Shown here: in pieces, positions 18,469-28,400 of the stretch | How positions within the stretch are numbered: the first letter of the stretch is position 1 | How the letters are laid out: every line of letters starts with the position of its first letter | NCBI GenBank assembly: GCA_963678255.2 | Contig: CAXXTW010000002.1 | Span: 186,001-250,000, forward strand | Direction: 5' to 3' | Length of the DNA: 64,000 nt | Source of the DNA: G963678255 sp963678255 | GTDB lineage: Bacteria; Cloacimonadota; Cloacimonadia; Cloacimonadales; WRIO01 | Program-made: the position numbers and the translations under genes | Notes under the pieces: generated by a model | The model's input: the letters and a program-made list of their open reading frames with translations, nothing else | Databases searched by the model: none | What the model was told of the DNA's origin: nothing

Positions 18469-19035
18469 ATGAGTGAAAAAAAATATGGAAATCCGGCAGT
18501 CGTAGGTCTTGCCGGATTCTCATTGACAACATTAGTCTTACAGTTTCATAATGTAGGATGGTGTGGGATTGGTCCAGTATTGGCATTAGGCTTAATTTTT
18601 GGTGGTCTTGCACAAATGATTGCAGGATTTCAGGAACAAAAGATGGGCAATAATTTTGGTTATAGTGCATTTGTTTCTTATGGTAGTTTTTGGATTGGAT
18701 TAGGCATTATTTGGTTATGCAATCATTTTAATATCTATCAGTCAGATGGTAAAGATGTAGGTTTCTATTTATTAGCTTGGATGATTTATACAGGAATTAT
18801 GTGGATAGCTTCCTGGAGAGTACATTCAGCTATGGCTATCACTTTCTTTCTTTTATTACTTGGTTTTTTCCTGTTGGTAATCGGACATTTTGTTAATCCT
18901 GTTTGGAATATCGTGGCAGGATACGAATTAATGCTTTGTGCTTTTTCAGCAATGTATATGATGGGTGGAATTATCATCAATGATTTAGCAGGTAAAACAG
19001 TTGTACCTTTTGGGAAACCCTGGGTTAAAAATTAA
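18469..19035 (+). CDS. satP: Acetate/succinate transporter, SatP (GPR1/FUN34/YaaH) family
   Basis: 188 residues with six membrane spans. Starts with the family hallmark NPAVVGLAGFSLTT (NPAPLGL-type motif), followed by GLAQMIAGFQEQKMGN and YGSFWIGLG. Members move acetate and succinate across the inner membrane with protons. A strong GGGGAGGG ribosome binding site precedes the ATG, and the gene is monocistronic with its own terminator (19057-19081). Two palindromes in its upstream region suggest tight control. Confidence 0.92.
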   Translation: MSEKKYGNPAVVGLAGFSLTTLVLQFHNVGWCGIGPVLALGLIFGGLAQMIAGFQEQKMGNNFGYSAFVSYGSFWIGLGIIWLCNHFNIYQSDGKDVGFYLLAWMIYTGIMWIASWRVHSAMAITFFLLLLGFFLLVIGHFVNPVWNIVAGYELMLCAFSAMYMMGGIIINDLAGKTVVPFGKPWVKN

Positions 19036-19056
19036 TTATCAATTATATCATATTTA

Positions 19057-19081
19057 AGCGGGGTTAATCCCCGCTTTTTTT
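19057..19081 (+). terminator. Intrinsic terminator after satP
   Basis: AGCGGGG, loop TTAAT, CCCCGCT, then TTTTTT. It faces the convergent ABC transporter operon. Confidence 0.9.
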
Positions 19082-19105
19082 AGATAAAATTATAATAACA
19101 ATAAG

Positions 19106-19759
19106 TCATGGTGAGATCTTACCATTAATAATCTTAATGAAATGATCACCTATTTTTTGGGCAAAATTCAATTCATGGGTTACTAAAATCAAATCAATAT
19201 TTTCTTTTTTTAGATTAATTATTGTGTTCTGAACTTCCTCAATAAGATCATGATCTAAAGCAGATGTTGGCTCATCTAAAAATAGTATTTGAGGCTTTAC
19301 AACTAGTGCTCTGACAATAGCAATTCTTTGTTTCTGCCCACCTGATAATTGAGCTGGTTTTTTATCTTTATGTTCAAGAAGAGAGAATTTTTCAAGGTAA
19401 TCGTTAGTAAGCTGAAGTGCTTTATGATGTGGTATTTTATGAACTTTTTCCAGAGGAAGCATAATATTTTCATTAGCTGTTAAGTGGGGGAATAGATTAA
19501 AAGACTGAAAGACGATAGCAACTTGTTTTCTCCATTCAGATAAAAACTTATTATTAAATTCCAAAATTTGCTGGTTTATTTGAATTGTACCACCATCAGG
19601 TTTTTCTAGACCAGCAAGTATTCTTAATAGAGTTGTTTTTCCTCCTCCAGAAGGTCCTAGAATGACCAGAGAATGATGATTTTTTGTTTCAAAGGATAAG
19701 TCTCTAAGTACAGCTTGAGAATCGAAATTCTTGCATAAATTAGAAATCTTAAGATGCAT
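19106..19759 (-). CDS. Polar amino-acid ABC transporter ATP-binding protein (GlnQ-like)
   Basis: 217 residues, slightly short. Walker A GPSGGGKTTLLRILAG, Q-loop VFQSFNLFPHLTA, signature LSGGQKQRIAIVRAL, Walker B LFLDEPTSALD, H-loop VTHE. Overlaps the upstream permease gene by 11 bp. Energises uptake of an amino acid together with the permease and binding protein encoded before it on the minus strand. Confidence 0.93.
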   Translation of the reverse strand: MHLKISNLCKNFDSQAVLRDLSFETKNHHSLVILGPSGGGKTTLLRILAGLEKPDGGTIQINQQILEFNNKFLSEWRKQVAIVFQSFNLFPHLTANENIMLPLEKVHKIPHHKALQLTNDYLEKFSLLEHKDKKPAQLSGGQKQRIAIVRALVVKPQILFLDEPTSALDHDLIEEVQNTIINLKKENIDLILVTHELNFAQKIGDHFIKIINGKISP

Positions 19760-20540
19760 AAGATGTTTTTCCTTCTAAATAGCGACTAAACATAGAAATT
19801 GGAAAAGTAATGATAAAATATCCAATAGCTAAAGGAAAATAGCTCTCTAGAGTGCTATAAGTAAAAGCATTGACTTGTTGAGCATTCAAAGTGAATTCGT
19901 GGATAGCAATAATGGAAAGTAGGGAAGAGTCTTTTATTAAAGAAACAAATTGCCCTGCTAAAGCAGGTAGGATTCTTTTAATAACTTGAGGAATGACTAT
20001 AAATCTCATTGTTTGAAATGAACTTAGTCCGATTGATCGTGCTGATTCTAATTGAGATTCACTTATACTTTCTAATCCACCTCGAATAATTTCAGACACA
20101 TAGGCTCCTGAAAAGAAAGAAAGAGTTAACACACCTATTAAATAACGATTATTTAATGAGATGGAAGCAGCAATTACATAAAAGAAAATAAGGATTTGTA
20201 CTAGAAGCGGTGTGCTTCTGATTAATTCAATATAGTATCTGAAAAGATAATAGATGGGGATAATTCTTGACTTTTGACATAAGGCACTTATAAAACCAAT
20301 AATTAGACTTAATCCTAGAGCAGAAATAGATATAAGAACAGTATTTAACCACCCTTGAAAGAAAAGATATTTATAATGGATAATACTATTCCAGTTGAAT
20401 TGATAATCTAAGTTTTTTAAAGAAATCAATAAAATAAATAACAGTAATACAAAGATAATAATCAGGTTAAATGCTATTATCCAAAACCCTGGTTTTTTAT
20501 TATCTTGAAAAAGAAAAAGGTTACGAATATTTATGGGCAT
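19749..20540 (-). CDS. Polar amino-acid ABC transporter permease (HisM/GlnP-like)
   Basis: 263 residues. After an N-terminal span, the permease domain (about 60-255) shows YIELIRSTPLLVQILIFFY, GAYVSEIIRGGLESI and the EAA loop ARSIGLSSFQTMRFIVIPQV, all typical of the His/Glu/Gln/Arg/opine family. One permease gene only, so it probably forms a homodimer. One base separates it from the binding-protein gene. Confidence 0.93.
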   Translation of the reverse strand: MPINIRNLFLFQDNKKPGFWIIAFNLIIIFVLLLFILLISLKNLDYQFNWNSIIHYKYLFFQGWLNTVLISISALGLSLIIGFISALCQKSRIIPIYYLFRYYIELIRSTPLLVQILIFFYVIAASISLNNRYLIGVLTLSFFSGAYVSEIIRGGLESISESQLESARSIGLSSFQTMRFIVIPQVIKRILPALAGQFVSLIKDSSLLSIIAIHEFTLNAQQVNAFTYSTLESYFPLAIGYFIITFPISMFSRYLEGKTSYAS

Positions 20541-20541
20541 C

Positions 20542-21333
20542 TTAGAAATAGAAAGGATATCCTAATTCTTGAAACGCTTGTTTTTGTTCATTTAAGTATT
20601 TGACCCCTAAAGAATCAAAATAACCTTCCTGTTTTAAATCTTTCAATACCTGATTAATTTGCAACCTAAGCTCATTATCATTAAGTCTTAAACCAATAGC
20701 CCAAAATTCTTTTTGGAAAGGTCTTAATATAGCTTTTGTTTTACTCTCATTTTCTTTCCAATTTTTATAAATAGACATTTGATCATAAATGAAAGCATCC
20801 GCTTTACCTTGAAGTACTTCAAGCACGGCAGAAGATTCTTTGTCAACAATAAGAATATTAGCCAGATTTAAGTGTTTCTCAGCGTAGAGATGGCCAGTCG
20901 TTGCTTTTTTTACGACCACAGTTTTATCTTTTGCGTTTAAGTAAGAAATATCTGTAATAGATGAGTTATTTTTTAATAATAAACATAATCCAGTTTCAAG
21001 GTAAGGATCAGAAAAGGAGATAGACTTAGCTCTTTCTTCAGTAGCTGTCATAGAAGAAAGAATGATATCAATTTTCTTTGTTTTTAGAGAAGGAATTAAA
21101 CCATCGAAAGCAATATTTTCAATTTTAACAGGTCTTTTTAATCGTTCACCAATTTTATAGGCAAGTTCAACACTAATACCATCAGGTTCTCCTTTTTCAT
21201 TAGTCATTTCGAAAGGAGGGTAGGATAATTCCATACCTACAACAAGAGCTTTTTTTTTAAGACTGAGATTATTACAGGCTATCAAAAATGTTAAAACCAC
21301 AAGTATAGCCATAAACTTGACTATTTTATTCAT
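20542..21333 (-). CDS. Amino-acid ABC transporter substrate-binding lipoprotein
   Basis: 263 residues from the ATG complement at 21331-21333, which has GGGAGGA just upstream and gives a proper lipoprotein signal (Cys20 in LIACNN). A longer in-frame start lies inside the terminator hairpin and is unlikely. Family 3 binding-protein motifs: ELSYPPFEM, DGISVELAYKIGERL, FDGLIPSLKTKKIDIILSSM, SISFSDPYLETG. Captures a polar amino acid in the periplasm for the two genes that follow. Confidence 0.93.
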   Translation of the reverse strand: MNKIVKFMAILVVLTFLIACNNLSLKKKALVVGMELSYPPFEMTNEKGEPDGISVELAYKIGERLKRPVKIENIAFDGLIPSLKTKKIDIILSSMTATEERAKSISFSDPYLETGLCLLLKNNSSITDISYLNAKDKTVVVKKATTGHLYAEKHLNLANILIVDKESSAVLEVLQGKADAFIYDQMSIYKNWKENESKTKAILRPFQKEFWAIGLRLNDNELRLQINQVLKDLKQEGYFDSLGVKYLNEQKQAFQELGYPFYF

Positions 21334-21341
21334 AATTCCTC

Positions 21342-21378
21342 CCAAAATAAAAGAGGTCATAGTTTCCTATGACCTCTT
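21342..21378 (-). terminator. Intrinsic terminator between the Cys-tailed protein gene and the ABC importer
   Basis: On the minus strand AAGAGGTCATAG, loop GAAA, CTATGACCTCTT, then a TTTTATTTT tail: a 12-bp perfect stem with a GNRA loop. It lies only a few bases before the ribosome binding site of the binding-protein gene. Confidence 0.8.
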
Positions 21379-21390
21379 GAAAAAAAAAAA

Positions 21391-21798
21391 TTATTCTTCA
21401 GGCTTTTCTTCCTCGTTACAGCAACAATCATCATTTGAACAACAGCATTCATCTTCATCATCATCATCTACGGGTTCTTCACTTTTTACATAGGTATTTA
21501 CTTCTATAGATAAGCAAGAAAGAGATGGATAAAAATCTTCAACATATTCTTTGATATGTGTAACTAAATCGACTTCTTTATCAAAAGCAACTTGTGTGAT
21601 TCCCACACTAATTTTTAAGGATTTTAAAGCCATACTGATAGAAATTTTTGGTTTTTCATCGAGCATATTTTCCAAATAATCAGGAAGAGATTTACTTAAT
21701 TTAACAATAGAAGTAACTTTTTTATATCCTTTTACTCCAACATAAGCAGCTCCACTAATTGCTGCAACCGTGAGTAATTTTTTCCAAAAACCTTTCAT
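21391..21798 (-). CDS. Small membrane-anchored protein with an acidic, cysteine-rich tail
   Basis: 135 residues, not recognised as a known family. The N-terminus has a basic start and one short hydrophobic span (LLTVAAISGAAYVGVKGYKK), reminiscent of YtxH-like small membrane proteins. The middle is mixed. The last ~30 residues are strongly acidic and hold two cysteine triplets (DECCCSNDDCCCNEEE), which could bind metal or sense redox. GGAGGA ribosome binding site; followed by its own terminator. Confidence 0.65.
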   Translation of the reverse strand: MKGFWKKLLTVAAISGAAYVGVKGYKKVTSIVKLSKSLPDYLENMLDEKPKISISMALKSLKISVGITQVAFDKEVDLVTHIKEYVEDFYPSLSCLSIEVNTYVKSEEPVDDDDEDECCCSNDDCCCNEEEKPEE

Positions 21799-21825
21799 GT
21801 ATCCTCCTAAACTTTAAACTTTATA

Positions 21826-22530
21826 TTAACGATATAATGATTTTATTTTACCCCATGAAGCAGAATGCGAGTTAACGCTGGAAATATTGAAATCTTCTGA
21901 ACTTCTAGGATTGATGGAAAACTGGTTATTCGTAAAGCAAACAATACCGATGATGGAAGAATAAGCAGTTCCAAGGTTAAAACTGATTTTTTTGGTGGTG
22001 TTGATGTAATTAATAGAATTTCCTAAAAGAGATTGATTGTTAAAGTCTTTTATTTCATACTGAAAACCAACTTTTTGAGATTTTATCAAAGTCACATCAT
22101 TAACTTTTACAAGTGCAGATTCAAAAGATTCTTCAGAGTTTAATTCCAAAAGAGTAATTGCTAAAGGAGTTGGTAATTGGCAATTGGTAGAAATGAGTCT
22201 TGAAGATTCACTTTTAATGCAAGTCATTCCATGGTTTTCAATGATTTTTCCAGTAATGAGAACTTTATCTGCAATTTTAAAACGATTGAAAGGGTCTAAT
22301 ACACAGATATCACTCCAAGCAGAGTTATTATTATCAGTAATGAAGTATCTGGATTGATTCTTGTCAATAGCAAAGATAATTCCCTCGATTTGAACAGTTT
22401 GAGCAGAATATTGAGAAGGATAAGTACCATCAAACCCGGGGTCATTGGTAAACTGGACATCATAAATTGATAAACATGTCAGTAAAACAATATTTACCAA
22501 TAATATGAGCAACACTACCCCTTTTTTCAT
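21826..22530 (-). CDS. Secreted protein with OB-fold-like repeats (nuclease-associated type)
   Basis: 234 residues with an N-terminal hydrophobic signal (VVLLILLVNIVLLTCLSIY). It resembles the DNA/nucleic-acid-binding OB-fold modules attached to secreted nucleases and surface proteins: YDVQFTNDPGFDGTYPSQ, then VQIEGIIFAI, RYFITDN and KVLITGKIIENHG. A second, weaker module follows. No catalytic domain is present, so a nuclease activity is not supported. Lies between the Cys-tailed gene and the RlpA-like gene on the same strand. Confidence 0.55.
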   Translation of the reverse strand: MKKGVVLLILLVNIVLLTCLSIYDVQFTNDPGFDGTYPSQYSAQTVQIEGIIFAIDKNQSRYFITDNNNSAWSDICVLDPFNRFKIADKVLITGKIIENHGMTCIKSESSRLISTNCQLPTPLAITLLELNSEESFESALVKVNDVTLIKSQKVGFQYEIKDFNNQSLLGNSINYINTTKKISFNLGTAYSSIIGIVCFTNNQFSINPRSSEDFNISSVNSHSASWGKIKSLYR

Positions 22531-22598
22531 AAAACCTCCGCAAATTAGGTAAAGTATTATCTTTTAATATATGAATGTCAAGAACTTTTTTTATAAAT

Positions 22599-23093
22599 TT
22601 AATTTTTAGCTGATCGGAGTTCGGAAGGGTCGTTTGCCAACACTTCCACTCTTAATTTTTTAATCCCTTTTTTTAAAATATCGAGATCTCTGGCAGCATA
22701 CCAAGAAATATCTAAATCACGACCTTTTTTGAAAGGTCCTCTGTCATTGATACGTACAATAACAGATTTTCCATTATCTTCATTGGTAAGTCTCAGTATT
22801 GTATTGAAGGGTAAACGCCTGTGAGCTGCGGTATAATTATCATTAATATGAGCTTCGCCATTAGCAGTTCTTTTGGAATTAAACTTTTTGGAATAAAAAG
22901 AAGTGGTAGCATAAAACATATCTTTAACCAATTTTTCAGGTTTAATATAAAAGAAGTTTTCAAGAGTATCAGAAAGAGTAATTTCAGGGGATATTTGTAG
23001 GGCAACATTGGTTTTTTGATCGGTTGTTTCAGAGTATAGACTTAGTAAAAAGGAGGTGAATATACCAAGCAATATCCAATATTTTTTCCGCAT
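22599..23093 (-). CDS. rlpA: RlpA-like double-psi beta-barrel protein
   Basis: 164 residues with a signal peptide (WILLGIFTSFLLSLYS). The RlpA core covers about residues 60-155: ATTSFYSKKFNSKRTANGE, AAHRRLPFNTILRLTNE, VIVRINDRGPF and RDLDISWYAARDL. The catalytic-type Asp of the DRGPF motif is present. Family members are septal lytic transglycosylases acting on denuded peptidoglycan; this one lacks the SPOR domain, so septal targeting is not evident. Confidence 0.88.
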   Translation of the reverse strand: MRKKYWILLGIFTSFLLSLYSETTDQKTNVALQISPEITLSDTLENFFYIKPEKLVKDMFYATTSFYSKKFNSKRTANGEAHINDNYTAAHRRLPFNTILRLTNEDNGKSVIVRINDRGPFKKGRDLDISWYAARDLDILKKGIKKLRVEVLANDPSELRSAKN

Positions 23094-23219
23094 ATATTTC
23101 TCCTAATTATATTTAATAATTTACCAATGTCATTAATATGATCATGTTGTCAATAGAAAAATTATCAGGTGAAAGAATGAGGTTTATTTTTTGTAAATTT
23201 GGATAGCTAACAAACAATC

Positions 23220-24386
23220 TTAATCAGGGTAACGTTCTTTGATTGAAAGAATAATTTCACTGATATCACAGAGAATATTAACTAATTCTGGATCGAATTG
23301 CTTTCCTGATTGAGATAATATTTCTTCCCAAACAAGTTCTAAACTCCATGCATCTTTATAACATCTTTTAGTGGATAAAGCATCAAATACATCAGCTATT
23401 GAGACAATTCTTGCCAATAAAGGTATTTCTGTTCCTTTAAGGTTGCCAGGGTAACCAGTCCCATCCCATCTTTCATGATGTCTTAATGCAATCATAGCAG
23501 ATAGAATATCCAATTCAGATTGTTCATTAGAAAATAAGTCAGCTCCAATTTGTGGGTGTTTTTTCATTTCATTAAATTCTACAAAAGTTAATTTGTCAGG
23601 TTTTTTCAGAATAATGTCGGTAATACCAATTTTTCCGACATCATGTAACATCGCAGATATTCGTAAGAGATCTTTTTGATGACTAATTTTCTTTTCTGGC
23701 ACTTGATGTTGTTTAGCCCAATACTCATATATTTCTGTTGAATATGCAGCTACTCTGTTAACATGTGAACCTGTTTCTTTTGGATCTCTTAATTCTGCCA
23801 TTTTTATCATTCTCATGATAATGGATCTGGTTATTTCAGCTTTTTCTAAAGCTATGGAAGCGATATTCGCAAAGTGTTTTAGAAAAGGAATATCTTGATC
23901 ATTAAAGGTTATGATATCATTATTTTGATCTTTTGCATTAATTAATTGAAGAACGCCTGTTACTTTGCTCAATGAGTTTTTTAAAGGAATTGAAAGCATA
24001 GATTTTGTTTTATAACCTGATTTTTTATCTATGTCAGGATTGAAATGAAAAGGGGAAGGTTGATCAATATGATAAACATCTTCAATATTAAGGATTTGAC
24101 CATTGATTGCTACATATCCTGAAATAGATTCTAAATCAACAGGAATGGTGAAAGTGCTATAAATCAGTTTTTTGTGTGGAAGAAGTGATTTTTGAAATGT
24201 TTCATTTTGGCTATAACTAAAATGGAGAAAATTTCCATCACATAAATAGAAAGATCCTGCATCAGCATTAACGAGTTTACGGGCTTCAGTTAATATTCTT
24301 TCCATAAGAATATCAATATTTTTAATGCTAGTCATCATATTGCCGATTTCGATCAATTTTTCTAACATGGCTTTTTCATCACGCAT
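23220..24386 (-). CDS. GAF domain plus HD-GYP domain protein
   Basis: 388 residues from the ATG complement at 24384-24386, chosen because AAGGAT lies about 8 bases before it; an ATG six codons upstream has no ribosome binding site. N-terminal GAF domain (about 15-175, NADAGSFYLCDGNFLHFSYS). The C-terminal HD-GYP phosphodiesterase domain has MLHDVGKIGI, KKHPQIGADLF, RHHERWDGTGYPGNLKG and RIVSIADVFDALST. Probably hydrolyses cyclic di-GMP in response to a GAF-bound ligand. No GGDEF protein is seen in the window. Confidence 0.92.
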   Translation of the reverse strand: MRDEKAMLEKLIEIGNMMTSIKNIDILMERILTEARKLVNADAGSFYLCDGNFLHFSYSQNETFQKSLLPHKKLIYSTFTIPVDLESISGYVAINGQILNIEDVYHIDQPSPFHFNPDIDKKSGYKTKSMLSIPLKNSLSKVTGVLQLINAKDQNNDIITFNDQDIPFLKHFANIASIALEKAEITRSIIMRMIKMAELRDPKETGSHVNRVAAYSTEIYEYWAKQHQVPEKKISHQKDLLRISAMLHDVGKIGITDIILKKPDKLTFVEFNEMKKHPQIGADLFSNEQSELDILSAMIALRHHERWDGTGYPGNLKGTEIPLLARIVSIADVFDALSTKRCYKDAWSLELVWEEILSQSGKQFDPELVNILCDISEIILSIKERYPD

Positions 24387-24544
24387 AATCACATATCCTT
24401 TCATGAGTATGATAGGATATCAATACTATTTAATCAAGTTTTTTTTATTGGAAAAAATAGATAATAATTTAATAAGCAATCGTAGAAAATTAGCTCTTGA
24501 CTTCATTAAAAAATGATTATAAATTGAGTTTCGGAGGAACAAAT

Positions 24545-25108
24545 ATGAAAAGATGTGATTGGTGCGGAACAGATCAATTATATAATCAGTATCATGATAA
24601 TGAATGGGGAAGACCTTCTCATGATGACAGACACTTATTTGAAATGCTTTGTTTGGAATGTGCTCAAGCAGGTTTATCTTGGTTAACCATACTAAAAAAG
24701 AGAGATAATTTTAAAAAGGCTTTTGATAACTTTGATGCAAAAATAATTGCATTGTATGAGCAGGAAAAGATTGATGAACTAATGCAGGATTGTGGAATTA
24801 TTCGAAATCAATTAAAGATTAAATCAATAATCAATAATGCCAAATGTTATCTGGAAGTTAAATCAGAATTCGGTAGTTTTGATGCTTATATCTGGCGGTT
24901 TGTGAATCATCAACCGATACTCAATCAAACCAAAACCATGCAGGATATCCCTGTCAGAACAGAAATTAGTGACAAGATGAGTAAGGATTTGAAGAAAAGG
25001 GGATTTAAATTTGTTGGATCAACAATTTGCTATGCTTATATGCAATCAGTTGGAATGGTGAATGATCATATACTTGATTGTGATTTTTATAAAGTAGCTG
25101 AGAAGTAA
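24545..25108 (+). CDS. tag: DNA-3-methyladenine glycosylase I
   Basis: 187 residues from the ATG at 24545 with GGAGG upstream; an in-frame TTG 16 codons earlier is not conserved. Motifs: RCDWCGTDQLYNQYHDNEWG, FEMLCLECAQAGLSWLTIL, and the end FVGSTICYAYMQSVGMVNDH. Zn ligands match the E. coli enzyme: Cys4 and His17 at the N-terminus, His and Cys in NDHILDC at the C-terminus. Removes 3-methyladenine from DNA. Its 3' end is repeated as a fragment at 28975-29028, on the far side of the next gene. Confidence 0.97.
   Translation: MKRCDWCGTDQLYNQYHDNEWGRPSHDDRHLFEMLCLECAQAGLSWLTILKKRDNFKKAFDNFDAKIIALYEQEKIDELMQDCGIIRNQLKIKSIINNAKCYLEVKSEFGSFDAYIWRFVNHQPILNQTKTMQDIPVRTEISDKMSKDLKKRGFKFVGSTICYAYMQSVGMVNDHILDCDFYKVAEK
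25017..25070 (+). repeat. 54-bp direct repeat, copy 1 (inside the tag 3' end)
   Basis: Bases 25017-25070 and 28975-29028 are identical at 50 of 54 positions. Both begin GATCAACAATTTGC and end GGAATGGTGAATGATCATA. Weaker similarity continues to the AAAGGGT motif after each copy. Confidence 0.9.
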
Positions 25109-25462
25109 AAAGGGTAACTTTTTTATATTAATTGACGTTATGGTTTTAAAAGTCAGATAACTTTCCAAAGAAAGAAAGGATATTAGCAAAGGTATCAACA
25201 TCTGATATGATTCAAACGATACATAGTTGTAGAAACAACCATTACTTCTTTTGTCCTCGAAAATGTAGTAGTACTGTTTCAATTAATACTGATAAAGTAG
25301 AATCTTCCCTTTTAAAATAATTCAAAAATATAATATTATTTTGAATCTGTTTAGCCTAAATTTTAGTATTAATTTGTTAGTGTAAACTAGAGTTAGTATA
25401 ATGTAATTGACAAATTTTTAAAAATAAATAAATAGCACTTATAAAAAAAAGGAGAGAATAGT
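25109..25462 (+). other. Gene-free stretch upstream of the beta-helix protein gene
   Basis: About 350 bases, AT-rich. No convincing ORF, RNA gene or terminator beyond a weak AAAGGGTAAC at its start. The last 90 bases carry the promoter of the following gene (25374-25402). Confidence 0.6.
25374..25402 (+). promoter_or_regulatory. Sigma-70 type promoter for the beta-helix protein gene
   Basis: TTGTTA, 17-base spacer, TATAAT (25397-25402). The predicted transcription start is near 25409, leaving a leader of about 50 bases. A TTGACA at 25407-25412 lies just downstream but lacks a good -10. Confidence 0.65.
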
Positions 25463-28400
25463 ATGAAGAAAATCATAATAACAATTTCTACAATTATGTT
25501 CTGTTTTCTGTTAACAAATCTTTTTGCTGCTCAAGTTACAATTACAGGAGCAAATACAAGCAGTAATGTCACAAAAACAACTTTAAAAGCAGCTTTTGAT
25601 GCTATTAATGCCTACAGCCAATCTGGAAAAAACATCGTAATTAAAATTTCTGGAAATACTACAGAAACAGCTACAGCAGTTTTAAATGCAGGATCTTGGA
25701 CATCATTGAAGATTTATCCATCTGCAAGTGGAAAAATAATAAGTGGTTCAATAACCGGTGCACTTATTGATATTAATGGTGCTGATAAAGTTACAATTGA
25801 TGGTCGTGTCAATCAAGCTGGTAGTAAATCACTTACTATAGTCAACACTTTGGCATCAAGTATCTCAGGAATTTCAACTATACGCTATAGAAATGATTCC
25901 TCAAATAATACTCTCAAGTATTGTACTATAAAAGGTGCTGCAAAAATAGTTAACCAAGGTATTATTGAGATACATACACCAGCAACGCTAGGAAATAATA
26001 ATATAACAATTTCTGATAATGACATAACAGGTCTTTCGGATACTGATCGTCCATCCAATGCAATTTATTGTTATGGAACTTCTACAGTAAACACTTCAAA
26101 TATAACAATTCAGAACAATAATATTTTTAATAATTTCTGTTTAACCACAACATCGTGTGGTATTAAACTTGGGAATTATACAAGTGATTGTTCAATTATT
26201 GGAAACAATTTTTATGATTCAGTAAACTTAACTCCAAATCCATCAAATGCTTATTATTTTGTTCAAATTTCTTCCGCAGGTAACAATTTCCAAGTCAAAG
26301 ATAATTATATGGGAGGCAGCAGTCCAAATTGTGGTGGTTTACCTTTAACAAAAATAGCTAATACAAATAATTCCTTTTATCCAATATCAATATCAACTGG
26401 AGATGTAGGGATAAGTTTAATTGATAATAATACTCTAAAAAACATTAGTTGGGGTATTTCAGCATATTCATCTCAACTTGCAATCATAAATGTAAATACA
26501 GGAAATGTAGAAGTCAGTAATAATGTAATTGGATCAAATGACGGGGTTTCGACTTTATTATTTGAAAATGCATCAACAACCTCAACAAATTATGATATAA
26601 AAGGAATTCAATCTTTATCTTCAAATGATGTAAATATTCACGATAATATAATTGGAGGCATAGGAATAAAAAATACAGGAACAGATCTTAGTCCCATATT
26701 GTTTAGCGGGGTTTTCACCAGTAGTAATGCTACAAACACTATGAACATTAACAATAATTTAATTACCAATATAACCATTGAGAATTTGACAGGTAACAGC
26801 AATAATTATATTTATGGGATCCAAAGTAACGTAAAAGGTCCCATTAGCGGAAATAATATTGATAGCTTGTCTTTTATAGGAGATCCTACGAATAATCAAA
26901 CTCGGATATATGGGATTTATGCAACAAAAGATAACCACATCATATCTAATAATATTATCCATAATATAACAAGCAACAGTTTTCCAAGCTCAATCGGGTC
27001 AGCTTCTATTACAGGTATTTATTATACTAATAGTGTATCCAACACAAATGACATAATTTCAGGAAATCATGTTTACGATTTAACAAATACAACTACATCA
27101 ACTTGTTCCGTTGTAGGAATTTCAGCTAGTGCTCAAAACTTCAATTTAACATTTGATAGTAATTATGTTGGAGCTTTCACTCTTAACAATTCAACATCAA
27201 GCGCTTATGGTATTGTTCCTGTACGTGGATTAATCACAGTGAAAAATTGTATTGTTTCTTTGGGATCAGGAAGTGAAGGCAACATCTATGGTATTTATAG
27301 TTATGATACCTCAGGCGCTTCATCAACTTCAGTTCTAAATCTATTGCATAATACCGTTGTTATCAACGGAACACCATCAAATCCTCTAGGATCAAGAAGT
27401 GCAAATTTTTATGGTTATGGATTTGGTGTAAAAAATTTAAAGAATAACCTTTTTCAAAATACGAGGAATACGACAGGCGGAACAGGGAAAAATGTAATAT
27501 TAAATATTGAAAGTAATTTTACTGCTTTAGATTACAACGATTATTATCTTGGTGCAGGAGAAGAGAATTATATTGCCCAAAGAGGATCTGGCTCAATTAC
27601 TCTGTTAAAATCTCTTACTAATTGGAAATCTAATTCGCATCAAGATGCTCATACAATAGCAGTGAATCCTGGGTATCTTTTTGATATGTCTAATGAGCCT
27701 TCTGATTACATTCCCTCAGCAATTCTTTTAGGAACAAATCTGAGTGAAGTGACAGCAGATTATAACAATGCACCTCGTTCTGAAACTTTTCCTTCTATAG
27801 GAGCCTTCCAATATATTACTTCAATAACAAATATTAGTTTTACCGATGGTCAATCTTGCTTAATCAACACGGTTCCAGGTGCTACAAATCAGTTATTAGG
27901 CAAATTTTCTCTTACTCCAGATAATTCAGGAAGTTCATTAACAGCTCTTAGTATTACCTTAAATCATGAACGTACAGGGGTTAGTAATTTTAAACTATGG
28001 GAAAGTAATGATGATATTTTTGATATCAATACTAATCCAAATATTGGAGCGACAATTACCGTTGATCCTGGAGTAGGTAACTCAATAACCTTCTATGATG
28101 TTAACTCTTTAATGGGTTCATCAACAAAATATTTCTTTTTAACAGCTGATTATTCAAGTGATGCAACTGGTTATATCATACCTACAATAGCCGATAATAG
28201 TGCCATTATTTTAAATGGAGGTGCTTTGACTTCAGAGGTAATAAATAGTGTTTTATCCGTTTATAATACACAAACACTCCCTGTAACCTTGTCTTCCTTT
28301 ACAGCTGGGATTACAGCTTCAAACACCGTCAATATATCATGGTCAACAGAAAGTGAAACAAATATGGTTGGTTACAATATCTATAGAAGTATTGACAATA

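Noticed and set aside
25109..25373. Possible tRNA, small RNA or attachment core after tag
   Set aside because: No cloverleaf, TTCGA arm or stable hairpin could be found by eye.
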